From the NCBI RefSeq assembly GCF_963678635.1, contig NC_087062.1, positions 11,516,670-11,576,669 on the forward strand: a stretch of DNA of 60,000 bases, given 5' to 3'. Of the stretch, positions 34,399-46,425 are shown in pieces (the first letter of the stretch is position 1; every line of letters begins with the position of its first letter). A program made the translations under genes and the position numbers. Below the pieces are notes generated by a model. That model saw nothing but the letters and a program-made list of their open reading frames with translations, was not told the DNA's origin and searched no databases. This DNA is from Symsagittifera roscoffensis (Eukaryota > Xenacoelomorpha > Acoela > Convolutidae).

Positions 34399-35548
34399 GA
34401 CGAACACTACTCCTTAAAATGCAACCGGAACATTCAGGGCTTCACACAGAAACAAGCTATCTGGCTCATAATTTATCAAAGCCCAACTATCAAAACCCAT
34501 AACTTGAACCACATTTTAAAGCCCGGATCATACCCTTTTCGATTTTTGGCTGTGCGTTCACTTGGGGGAAAACTGTACATCGTATTAGCCTACGAAGTGT
34601 TCAGGAAATCATTCAAACATTGAAAGCTGCTAGCAGTATGCAAAAGGCTTGTAAATGATTAATTGAAATTTTTTTTCTAATGTTGCAAATGTGTGTGGCG
34701 CAAAATGGGCGGGCATTTCCGATAACTTTTACAAAGAATTTCCGCAAGTTTGATAAAATTCCGTCAGTTGACTCTCATTTTCAGAAAAAAACTGTGTCTT
34801 TTTATTCGCACAAAAAAAAACTATAGCGTTTTAAAAAACAACAAATTATTTGAAACACCCTGTAGTTAACAACATCTACTTTAAGTGATTTAAGGGAGAA
34901 TTGTATCTTGGTTAGCTGGGATTTTCAACCAATCAAAATCGCCGTGCTCTTTACAACTTGGTATACATAGAGGTGAAGGTGTGAACTTCATCATTTATTC
35001 AGTATTTGATGCCAAAAGCCTTGAATTTGGAAAAACTTTATTGCAAAGTTCAAATCTCAAACTACATTCTGTTTTTATCAAAATGAAGCCCATAAGGTTC
35101 CGGCTGTTTTTTTAAAATTAAAAAAAAAAATTGCTGAAGAATTTGATAAAATTTTAATTTTTCCTTATCTCTTAAATGATTTTTTATTTTAACACTCCTT
35201 CCAAACCCATACGCGCGGAAGACTTTCTAGAAATTTATATTTTTTGCCTCTGTTAAACTGCTTTAAGAATTCTGTTGCTTGCCTCAATCCACTTTGGAAA
35301 AATTACGCCTGCAAATCGGAAAACAGTTTTTTTTCCAGTTTAAAAATTAGTTTGACAGCATCACGAAGGCTTTTCTCAGCTTATTTTGGAAGTGCAATTG
35401 TACATTAAGTTCGACTAAATTAAATCATATTGCGTGGAGATAAAGACCACACTTGAGGCGATAAATTTTATTGGTTTGATTCCGGCCAGGGGCAAGATTT
35501 TTTTAGTGTGAGAAATCTAATTTTCGGACTATCTTTAGTCTCATTTTT
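34399..35548 (+). repeat. 1.15-kb tandem repeat, copy 2
   Basis: Second copy of the unit at 33251-34398. Its right part (from about 34968) is also the left end of the 4.2-kb segmental duplication found again at 55243. Confidence 0.88.
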
Positions 35549-38500
35549 TTGAGAACACACTTTCCAAATCCTGCCATTTTTGTCCGGTTGAAGCAACTTT
35601 TTCGTAGAAAACAAATTTTGTTTTTCATCAGTTTTTTTTATTTTTGATAACTTTTGTGTTTTCGCCGAATTGGATTTTCTTGCTTCAACTTTTCCAGTTT
35701 TTATTTTATCCGCTTAGTGACCATAATATGGCTTAATTTGAAAGGTGAACATAGAATAAGTAGCGTGTTTCAAGAGAAATTAAGACGGCTTACAATTTTC
35801 AGCTGCAGAAAATTATAGCTCAACATTTTAAATTGACAATATCTTTGTAACTTAACAGGCATCCACCCAAAAATTTTCGGTTTTATTGCCATCCAGTGAA
35901 TTTTGTAAGTTCATATCTATTTCTGTTACTCTTCATGCTTTCTCAACGTGTATCTAACTACAGACAAATGCATTAATTTTTAGTTTCAGCCGTTTATTTT
36001 TCAACTAATTTAGTTTGCTAGTTTTATATATAAGTTTTTGGTTGCATTTTGCATTGTTTGGGTGGTTTTGGGGAACCTAGACATCTTCATGAATTTTGTG
36101 CAGTTTTTTTTTCTTAAAAACATTGTTTATCTCGACGGGTGTCTGGAAAGTCTTTTCCACCATCCTACCGCATGTTTAAGTTTATTCCGAAAGTAATCAA
36201 TTTTTTAATTGGTTTAGTTTGGGTAATTTCCAATGAAATTTTATTTCAATGAACTTTTATTCCATATAAATCAAAACAAATAAAAAAAACTTGTAGATCT
36301 GGTTCCTTGTTCAATTTAGAAGCTTTTCTCAGCTTGTTTGTATTCTATCGCATGTACTGCAAAGCTCCGCTTGCACCTGCATCAGAAATATGATTGCACT
36401 TGATAGAAGAATTTCGAAAAAAAAATGTTCGCGTTTTCTTTGTCGCTTTTCGATTATTGATTTTGCAATAAAGTCCGTGATTTTTAGTTTTTATTTTAGT
36501 TTTACAAATGTGGCGAGTCCCCCTTTCCACAAAAAGGGCCAAGCCCCCCCCCCCCCCGACTGGATTAGGTCGATGGTTTTGAATCAATTTTGGGTTGAAA
36601 CCATCCTCCGAGGATGCAGTGGGCTGGGAAACTTTCAATTTTTCTCTGGATCAGTTCAAAAACGCCTACCATGGAACACACGAAAGCCAAAAGTTTGGTG
36701 GAGGAATGGCACAGAAATTTTCAGATGGGGATGTGGTGTACTGTACAAGCACTGCCATTCAAAATTTATCCAATTACTGAGAAAAGAACAAATCCTGTCG
36801 GATAAAAAATAAGTGCAAATAACTGCATGATAAAGTGCAGCCAAGGTGCCAAAATACAATAAAAGCCAAGCCAAGTTAATTGAACTCCTTAAACATTATC
36901 GCAGTATTACTAATCTGAAGCAACTTGATGGTCTCTCGTTCAATTTTGATGTTTAGTTTCTTTACTCTTCAATTTAAGCGTTTCATCGTAACTCTGTTGA
37001 TCTGATCAAATTTTTTAGCCGTACTAATTTTCGCTTGCTACGAGTTGTCACGTGCTGCAAATAGTCGCCTTTTACGAATGCTACGAATTTTCACTTGCGA
37101 TGAATTGTCGCTTGCGATGTATTGTCACCCTACCAAAAACGCATCGAAAGAAAATCAAGTTCGAAACATAAAATTATCTGAAGCTACGATGTTCTAACCC
37201 AGAAATCGCGACGGAGAACTACACTGTTTAACCACCCCAGCTTGTCATCTTTACATAAAAATTTTTACGTGTTATATTTTACTTGATAAAGCAGTGGAAA
37301 TACGTATCAACAGTGTATTTAGCCTACTAGAAAAATAAATTCTGCACAAAACAGCATCAAAAAGTGCGACTTGCGGAAGTGAAAATTTTTTTTTTGAAAT
37401 ACCCTTGCTAGAGTGAGCATATTTTCCAGGCATTTTACATTAGTGAGACAATATTTTGGACTATGGCCCCGATTGCCGAAACTAATGTTTTTCATATATG
37501 CCTGCTTTTATTTTGGACGATTTATAAATTTTATCAGCATCACCTAAGGGGGATTTTTCTCATCGACGATCCAGCATCATCGTAAGCGACAAACCTACGT
37601 CAATTGATGGCTGGTTTGTCGTGATTAGACTTGTGCCAAAAAATCTGGTGCTTAATTTCACTGGCACACTTCATTTCGCAAAACTTTTTATTTCAATGTC
37701 CAATTATCTTGGATTAGAATTATAAGAAGTATAAACTAGTTGTTGATAAGTGACAAATTTAACCGTGAAAGTGTGAACCGGAATTTTTTCAACAGTATCT
37801 TTGATATAGAAAAACTACAACCTTAATAATTGTAAATATAGTGGCTAAAATTAGCTTGCATCATTGTAAATACCTGTCAATTAATTCTACGTATTAGTTA
37901 TCCAAGGTTGTCTAAAAGTGGAACATCAATTAACTATGATCAATTAATTTGCATCCATTGAATTGATTTAATGGTGCCGAGTTACACCTTTTAGACTATT
38001 AAACTTCCGCTTCGTAAAACGAAAACCGGAACAAAACTGTGACTGTCAATTCAAACCCTTGATTGTACCATCTGCATCTCAGTAATACTCAGTTTGTTGG
38101 TGCAAGATAGGCGTTTAAAAAAAAATCAGTTATTTTCGAAAATTTTATCTTGATTTTTCAGCCCCTAGCTAATATTTATTTTCAAGTGATTTAATCTGGG
38201 CCTGCTATAGAAGTATTGGGGAAAACACGATTTCTTTAATTAAAACTCAAATAATTGATTTTGCATGAGCGTTAGTTCGCCGCGCTAAAATCCTTGAAAT
38301 TTGCGTTGAGAAACGTCGATAAATGCGGGGGCGGATCTAGAATTTTCTCGAAGAGGGGGCAGGAGGGGGGGGGGCAGATTTTCAAAAAAAATCGAAAATT
38401 TTGTCGACCTTTTTTTTAGGTCGACCCAATTGATTTTCTGAGCCCTCCCAAATCACTATAAATACCCCCATTTTGACCAAATTTTTCTGCCCTGCCGGCA

Positions 38501-39199
38501 AACTTTTGAAAAAACAGGCCAAAAAAGGTGTTTTTAGGCAGTTTTCGGAAAATTTTGGCCAAAAAATCGCGTTTTTTCGGCGCGCGTTCCTCCCTCAGAA
38601 ATTGGTGTATATTGGCGGCAAAGGGTACTTTGCCAAAAATATATATCTCAAAATAGTACAAAGGGGGACCCTTTGGGTCGGCAGTGGGTCGAAACCCTGA
38701 GTGGGGGGTCCGCCTTCTCCCCCCTATATCCGCTACTGGTAAATGTATCCAGTATTTTTCCCATTTTGTCATTTTTCAAATCCTATTAATTTACAAAACA
38801 TAATTCAGGTAGATAATTTGTTCTTTTTAGCTTTTATTTATTATTCAGAGGATTGGTGGTGAAGTGCATAATATTTCTTCTCATTCGAAAGGTCGGAAAG
38901 GTCGCTTGTTTGTGATCCACCAAGATTTGGAACTGATTCGTGAGTTATCAGCAAAAAAAATAAGAACAAAGAGAACTGGTTGAAATTTTTGGGCAAGAAC
39001 AGGAAAATAAAACGCCTTAAGCAGGAATGATTAATTCGTAAGCTGTCCTTTCCCTTGTAGACAACTGGTATTGAAAAATTCATCTAACTTTAATAGCGTA
39101 AATCTAAATAATGCAGCTCGAATCGGGTTGAAGCCGTATATGCTATGGCAGATTTTGATTATTGCTTTTCAAATTAGCTTTTAGTTTAGATAATTATCA
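34968..39199 (+). repeat. 4.2-kb segmental duplication, copy A
   Basis: It matches 55243-59445 nearly base for base with scattered substitutions (offset about 20.27 kb). It includes the right half of a 1.15-kb unit, an ORF-less AT-rich middle, a complete hAT MITE (38326-38738) and the first ~0.8 kb of the 2.67-kb array unit. The duplicated body has no conserved gene. Within it, at about 37030-37130, are short reiterations of CTTGCGATGAATTGTCGCTT. Confidence 0.93.
38326..38738. mobile_element. hAT-type MITE, complete, at the head of the 2.67-kb array
   Basis: The left end CGGGGGCGGATCTAG (one change from CAGGGG) and right end ATATCCGCTACTG are flanked by GATAAATG and GTAAATGT. This fits an 8-bp target duplication with a one-base change. 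Its interior is shared with the copies at 19.1, 30.4 and 58.6 kb. Array units 2-4 contain only its right ~336 bp. Confidence 0.8.
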
Positions 39200-41076
39200 A
39201 TAAAAAAAATTTATGCAGACAAACTCTTATTTTTCCCCTACTCAAATTTCTTTCATCAATCAGGACCTGGCTCGCCAAATTTAAAACAGAGATGAAGCGG
39301 AGCTTCGCAGCACTTCCGACACGACACGAACAGAGCATTGTAAGCTAGTAGACAGAATACAAGATGAAAATCAATTAAAATTATTTATAAGTTCGAAAAA
39401 AAATAATCTACAAAAATTCAATACCTTTCTCTCCCATTAGGTTCAATTTGAAGAAAACTGGTCAAAAAACTCCATCACCAGCATCAACTTTCAAATCAAT
39501 GACCAGGCGCGGCAACAAAAACCAATAATACTTAGAGACGCCATTTGTGCCAAAAATAAAATGTTGTCAAAGAAAATGTTTGAGCTAAAATCCTTCAAAA
39601 CTTGACCTTTCAGCGCTCAATAACCATGCAAAAAATTGTTGTCTTTCAAACAAATTGTTGTCTTTCAAACAAATTGTTCTTAATGTGTTGTCTTTCAAAC
39701 AATACAAAAAGATGTAGTTTAGCCAATATACTACTAACCAGTTAAGCAAAAACAATTGAGCGACAAAAGAAAACATAAAAAAAATAGTAAAAATCAATTT
39801 GGTGAATTAACAAACACAAACGAATTCCAACAATTCTTGAAATATCTTAAATCAGATGCAAAATGATGCTTTATAAAATTCACGTTCATTCGTCGGAAAG
39901 TAAATTGACAAAAATAAGCAGGCATGCTATAGTACGACAAATCCAGTTTTCTTGAAAAAATTGTTCAAAAATCGAGAAAAAACCTGACACGGACTTATTC
40001 GTTAACTTTAGAACAAGTCAAAAAAGGCGTGAAAAAACTTCAAGTTTCATAACAACGGAAATTCAAGTTCTAACATATTTTTAAGCAAAGTGAATTACGA
40101 AAAAAAGTCCAGTTTGCAATTACAATAACGCTTGCTCTCGCAAGAGCAAAAACAATTAGTTTGGCTCAATTAGGAACTTATTTGAGCGCAGTTGGATGTG
40201 TTGCGGTCGTGTTGTAGATGGAACAAAAACTGAAAATAAACGGTCCAAGCATTTGTTTGAGCAGCCAATTTTAATACAATCATAGCGTTACAAAAACACC
40301 TTGTAAATCAAAGTAGACAAAGGTCAAAACGTAAGGATAATTAATTTGTTGAAAAACTTAATAATAATAATCTTCAGTTTTTTCAGATGCAAAGTTGTTT
40401 TTAGCAAAAGTAACCAGAATTATCAAGAAACAAACTTTCTGGCTGTTGTTAGACCTGAAATAATGAACACGAAAAACACTTTTTCTCAGATTTTCCCACA
40501 CGCTATTAAAAACAAAATGATAATTCTTGTGTATTGAAGAACAAATAGCATGCCTCAAATGAATTTTGAGTGAGTTCGGAGCCTGATTAACTCTCAACTT
40601 ACGCTACGAGTTAAAAAACTCGTCTAAATAGCGCGTGTAAATTATCCCGAATACTACAAAAAATTGAGTCAAACAAAATAATCTGTAATTTGACAACGAA
40701 GCTAACAAGGGATAGTCAAAAAGATACGGTTGAAGATTAAATTCAACTAGTTTCTAGTCCGCATAAATAAGACACTGAACTAGAGGTCAACACATAACAG
40801 CTAGACAGACCTAGACTGATTGACAAGCAGGTACCAAATTCACACTTAATTGTAATATGAGAACTCTCAGGGATATAAATAATAATGGATAGCAACTAAA
40901 TTGATTGACATCTAAATATGTAGCCCCTCACATTTCGGTACAGATGTAAAATTTAAATACATAGTAATTTAAATTTAAAATAATACGTAATGACCTTCAA
41001 CCTGCCGCCACAACTAACGCATCAAAAACAATAACTTTGAGTTTTAGGCTTATGGCCATCCCTCTCCCTTTTTTTT
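38403..41076 (+). repeat. 2.67-kb tandem unit 1
   Basis: The unit runs from GTCGACCTTTTTTTTAGG inside the MITE to GGCCATCCCTCTCCC plus T-run. Units 1-3 look about 98-99% identical. Their open frames (both strands, under 120 codons) are conserved only because the DNA is. The unit includes a short direct repeat TTGTTGTCTTTCAAACAAA (three times at about 39637-39700) and a 29-bp segment (40904-40932) also found in the retroelement integrase. Confidence 0.96.
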
Positions 41077-43748
41077 GTCGAACTTTTTTTTAGGTCAACC
41101 CAATTGATTTTCTGAGCCCTCCCAAATCACTATAAATACCCCCATTTTGACCAAATTTTTCTGCGCCGCCGGCAAGTTTTTGAAAAAACAGGCCAAAAAA
41201 TGTGCTTTTAGGCAGTTTTCGGAAAATTTTGACCAAAACATCGCATTTTTTCGGCGCGCGCTCCTCCCTCAGAAATTGGTGTATATTGGCGCCGAAGGGT
41301 ATTTTGCCAAAATTATAAATCTCAAAATAGTACAAAGGGGGACCCTTTGGGTCGGCAGTGGGTCGAAACCCTGAGTGGGGGGTCCGCCTTCTCCCCCCTA
41401 TATCCGCTACTGGTAAATGTATCCAGTATTTTTCCCATTTTGTCATTTTTCAAATCCTACTATTTTACAAAACATAATTCAGGTAGATTTTTTGTTCTTT
41501 TTAGCTTTTATTTATTATTCAGAGGATTGGTGGTGAAGTGCATAATATTTCCTCTCATTCGAAAGGTCGGAAAGGTCGCTTGTTTGTGATCCACCAAGAT
41601 TTGGAACTGATTCGTGAGTTATCAGCAAAAAAAATAATAACAAAAAGAACTGGTTGAAATTTTTGGGCAAGAACAGGAAAATAAAACGCCTTAAGCAGGA
41701 ATGATTAATTCGTAAGCTGTCCTTTCCCTTGTAGACAACTGGTATTGAAAAATTCATCTAACTTTAATAGCGTAAATCTAAATAATGCAGCTCGAATCGG
41801 GTTGAAGCCGTAAATGCTATGGCAGATTTTGATTATTGCTTTTCAAATTAGCTTTTAGTTTAGATAATTATCAATAAAAAAAATTTATGCAGACAAACTC
41901 TTATTTTTCCCCTACTCAAATTTCTTTCATCAATCAGGACCTGGCTCGCCAAATTTAAAACAGAGATGAAGAGGAGCTTCGTAGCACTTCCGACAAGACA
42001 CGAACAGAGCATTGTAGGCTAGTAGACAGAATACAAGATGAAAATCAATTAAAATTATTTATAAGTTCGGAAAAAATAATCTACAAAAATTCAATACATT
42101 TCTCTCCCATTAGGTTCAATTTGAAGAAAACTGGTCAAAAAACTCCATCACCAGCATCAACTTTCAAATCAATGACCAGGCGTGGCAACAAAAACCAATA
42201 ATACTTAGAGACGCCATTTGTGCCAAAAATAAAATGTTGTCAAAGAAAATGTTTGAGCTAAAATCCTTCAAAACTTGACCTTTCAGCGCTCAATAACCAT
42301 GCAAAAAATTGTTGTCTTTCAAACAAATTGTTGTCTTTCAAACAAATTGTTCTTAATGTGTTGTCTTTCAAACAATACAAAAAGATGTAGTTTAGCCAAT
42401 ATACTACTAACCAGTTAAGCAAAAACAATTGAGCGACAAAAGAAAACATAAAAAAATTATAAAAATCAATTTGGTGAATTAACAAACACAAACGAGTTCC
42501 AACAATTGTTGAAATATCTTAAATCAGATGCAAAATGATGCTTTATAAAATTCACGTTCATTCGTCGGAAAGTAAATTGACAAAAATAAGCAGGCATGCT
42601 ATAGTACGACAAATCCAGTTTTCTTGAAAAAATTGTTCAAAAATCGAGAAAAAACCTGACACGGACTTATTCGTTAACTTTAGAACAAGTCAAAAAAGGC
42701 GTGAAAAAACTTCAAGTTTCATAACAACGGAAATTCAAGTTCTAACATATTTTTAAGCAAAGTGAATTACGAAAAGAAGTCCAGTTTGCAATTACAATAA
42801 CGCTTGCTCTCGCAAGAGCAAAAACAATTAGTTTGGCTCAATTAGGAACTTATTTGAGCGCAGTTGGATGTGTTGCGGTCGTGTTGTAGATGGAACAAAA
42901 ACTGAAAATAAACGGTCCAAGCATTTGTTTGAGCAGCCAATTTTAATACAATCATAGCGTTACAAAAACACCTTGTAAATCAAAGTAGACAAAGGTCAAA
43001 ACGTAAGGATAATTAATTTGTTGAAAAACTTAATAATAATAATCTTCAGTTTTTTCAGATGCAAAGTTGTTTTTAGCAAAAGTAACCAGAATTATCAAGA
43101 AACAAACTTTCTGGCTGTTGTTAGACCTGAATTAATGAACACGAAAAACACTTTTTCTCAGATTTTCCCACACGCTATTAAAAACAAAATGATAATTCTT
43201 GTGTATTGAAGAACAAATAGCATGCCTCAAATGAATTTTGAGTGAGTTCGGAGCCTGATTAACTCTCAACATACGCTACGAATTAAAAAACTCGTCTAAA
43301 TAGCGCGTGTAAATTATCCCGAATACTACAAAAAATTGAGTCAAACAAAATAATCTGTAATTTGACAACGAAGCTAACAAGGGATAGTCAAAAAGATACG
43401 GTTGAAGATTAAATTCAACTAGTTTCTAGTCCGCATAAATAAGACACTGAACTAGAGGTCAACACATAACAGCTAGACAGACCTAGACTGATTGACAAGC
43501 AGGTACCAAATTCACACTTAATTGTAATATGAGAACTCTCAGGGATATAAATAATAATGGATAGCAACTAAATTGATTGACATCTAAATATGTAGCCCCT
43601 CACATTTCGGTACAGATGTAAAATTTAAATACATAGTAATTTAAATTTAAAATAATACGTAATGACCTTCAACCTGCCGCCACAACTAACGCATCAAAAA
43701 CAATAACTTTGAGTTTTAGGCTTATGGCCATCCCTCTCCCTTTTTTTT
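41077..43748 (+). repeat. 2.67-kb tandem unit 2
   Basis: Head-to-tail with unit 1. It begins at GTCGAAC within the MITE, so the MITE left end is missing; the MITE right end is at 41412. The 29-bp integrase-identical patch is at 43576-43604. Confidence 0.96.
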
Positions 43749-46425
43749 GTCGACCTTTTTTTTTAGGTCGACCCAATTGATTTTCTGAGCCCTCCCAAAT
43801 CACTATAAATACCCCCATTTTGACCAAATTTTTCTGCGCCGCCGGCAAGTTTTTGAAAAAACAGTCCAAAAAATGTGCTTTTAGGCAGTTTTCGGAAAAT
43901 TTTGACCAAAACATCGCATTCTTTCGGCGCGCGCTCCTCCCTCAGAAATTGGTGTATATTGGCGCCGAAGGGTATTTTGCCAAAATTATAAATCTCAAAA
44001 TAGTACAAAGGGGGACCCTTTGGGTCGGCAGTGGGTCGAAACCCTGAGTGGGGGGTCCGCCTTCTCCTCCCTATATCCGCTACTGGTAAATGTATCCAGT
44101 ATTTTTCCCATTTTGTCATTTTTCAAATCCTACTATTTTACAAAACATAATTCAGGTAGATTTTTTGTTCTTTTTAGCTTTTATTTATTATTCAGAGGAT
44201 TGGTGGTGAAGTGCATAATATTTCCTCTCATTCGAAAGGTCGGAAAGGTCGCTTGTTTGTGATCCACCAAGATTTGGAACTGATTCGTGAGTTATCAGCA
44301 AAAAACATAAGAACAAAGAGAACTGGTTGAAATTTTTGGGCAAGAACAGGAAAATAAAACGCCTTAAGCAGGAATGATTAATTCGTAAGCTGTCCTTTCC
44401 CTTGTAGACAACTGGTATTGAAAAATTCATCTAACTTTAATAGCGTAAATCTAAATAATGCAGCTCGAATCGGGTTGAAGCCGTATATGCTATGGCAGAT
44501 TTTGATTATTGCTTTTCAAATTAGCTTTTAGTTTAGATAATTATCAATAAAAAAAATTTATGCAGACAAACTCTTATTTTTCCCCTACTCAAATTTCTTT
44601 CATCAATCAGGACCTGGCTCGCCAAATTTAAAACAGAGATGAAGCGGAGCTTCGCAGCACTTCCGACACGACACGAACAGAGCATTGTAAGCTAGTAGAC
44701 AGAATACAAGATGAAAATCAATTAAAATTATTTATAAGTTCGAAAAAAAATAATCTACAAAAATTCAATACCTTTCTCTCCCATTAGGTTCAATTTGAAG
44801 AAAACTGGTCAAAAAACTCCATCACCAGCATCAACTTTCAAATCAATGACCAGGCGCGGCAACAAAAACCAATAATACTTAGAGACGCCATTTGTGCCAA
44901 AAATAAAATGTTGTCAAAGAAAATGTTTGAGCTAAAATCCTTCAAAACTTGACCTTTCAGCGCTCAATAACCATGCAAAAAATTGTTGTCTTTCAAACAA
45001 ATTGTTGTCTTTCAAACAAATTGTTCTTAATGTGTTGTCTTTCAAACAATACAAAAAGATGTAGTTTAGCCAATATACTACTAACCAGTTAAGCAAAAAC
45101 AATTGAGCGACAAAAGAAAACATTAAAAAAATAGTAAAAATCAATTTGGTGAATTAACAAACACAAACGAATTCCAACAATTCTTGAAATATCTTAAATC
45201 AGATGCAAAATGATGCTTTATAAAATTCACGTTCATTCGTCAGAAAGTAAATTGACAAAAATAAGCAGGCATGCTATAGTACGACAAATCCAGTTTTCTT
45301 GAAAAAATTGTTCAAAAATCGAGAAAAAACCTGACACGGACTTATTCGTTAACTTTAGAACAAGTCAAAAAAGGCGTGAAAAAACTTCAAGTTTCATAAC
45401 AACGGAAATTCAAGTTCTAACATATTTTTAAGCAAAGTGAATTACGAAAAAAAGTCCAGTTTGCAATTACAATAACGCTTGCTCTCGCAAGAGCAAAAAC
45501 AATTAGTTTGGCTCAATTAGGAACTTATTTGAGCGCAGTTGGATGTGTTGCGGTCGTGTTGTAGATAGAACAAAAAAACTGAAAATAAACGGTCCAAGCA
45601 TTTGTTTGAGCAGCCAATTTTAATACAATCATAGCGTTACAAAAACACCTTGTAAATCAAAGTAGACAAAGGTCAAAACGTAAGGATAATTAATTTGTTG
45701 AAAAACTTAATAATAATAATCTTCAGTTTTTTCAGATGCAAAGTTGTTTTTAGCAAAAGTAACCAGAATTATCAAGAAACAAACTTTCTGGCTGTTGTTA
45801 GACCTGAATTAATGAACACGAAAAACACTTTTTCTCAGATTTTCCCACACGCTATTAAAAACAAAATGATAATTCTTGTGTATTGAAGAACAAATAGCAT
45901 GCCTCAAATGAATTTTGAGTGAGTTCGGAGCCTGATTAACTCTCAACTTACGCTACGAATTAAAAAACTCGTCTAAATAGCGCGTGTAAATTATCCCGAA
46001 TACTACAAAAAATTGAGTCAAACAAAATAATCTGTAATTTGACAACGAAGCTAACAAGGGATAGTCAAAAAGATACGGTTGAAGATTAAATTCAACTAGT
46101 TTCTAGTCCGCATAAATAAGACACTGAACTAGAGGTCAACACATAACAGCTAGACAGACCTAGACTGATTGACAAGCAGGTACCAAATTCACACTTAATT
46201 GTAATATGAGAACTCTCAGGGATATAAATAATAATGGATAGCAACTAAATTGATTGACATCTAAATATGTAGCCCCTCACATTTCGGTACAGATGTAAAA
46301 TTTAAATACATAGTAATTTAAATTTAAAATAATACGTAATGACCTTCAACCTGCCGCCACAACTAACGCATCAAAAACAATAACTTTGAGTTTTAGGCTT
46401 ATGGCCATCCCTCTCCCTTTTTTTT
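43749..46425 (+). repeat. 2.67-kb tandem unit 3
   Basis: Head-to-tail with unit 2. The MITE right end is at 44085 and the 29-bp patch at 46253-46281. It shares several variants with unit 1 rather than unit 2, for example GCCGTATATGC. Confidence 0.96.

Noticed and set aside
36345-36874. Short ORFs shared by 36.4-36.9 kb and 56.7-57.1 kb
   Set aside because: Both copies belong to the 4.2-kb duplication. Frames differ by indels between copies and show no protein-level constraint.
38416-38772. 118-codon minus ORF repeated in each array unit and near 58.7 kb
   Set aside because: It lies inside the hAT MITE and is conserved only because the DNA is duplicated. An unrelated plus-strand frame is conserved equally well.
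39585-39797. Hydrophobic minus ORF (MIFTIFFMFSFVAQ...) conserved in four units
   Set aside because: The unit is duplicated at the DNA level at ~98% identity, its start codon varies between units, and poly-T tracts explain the hydrophobicity.
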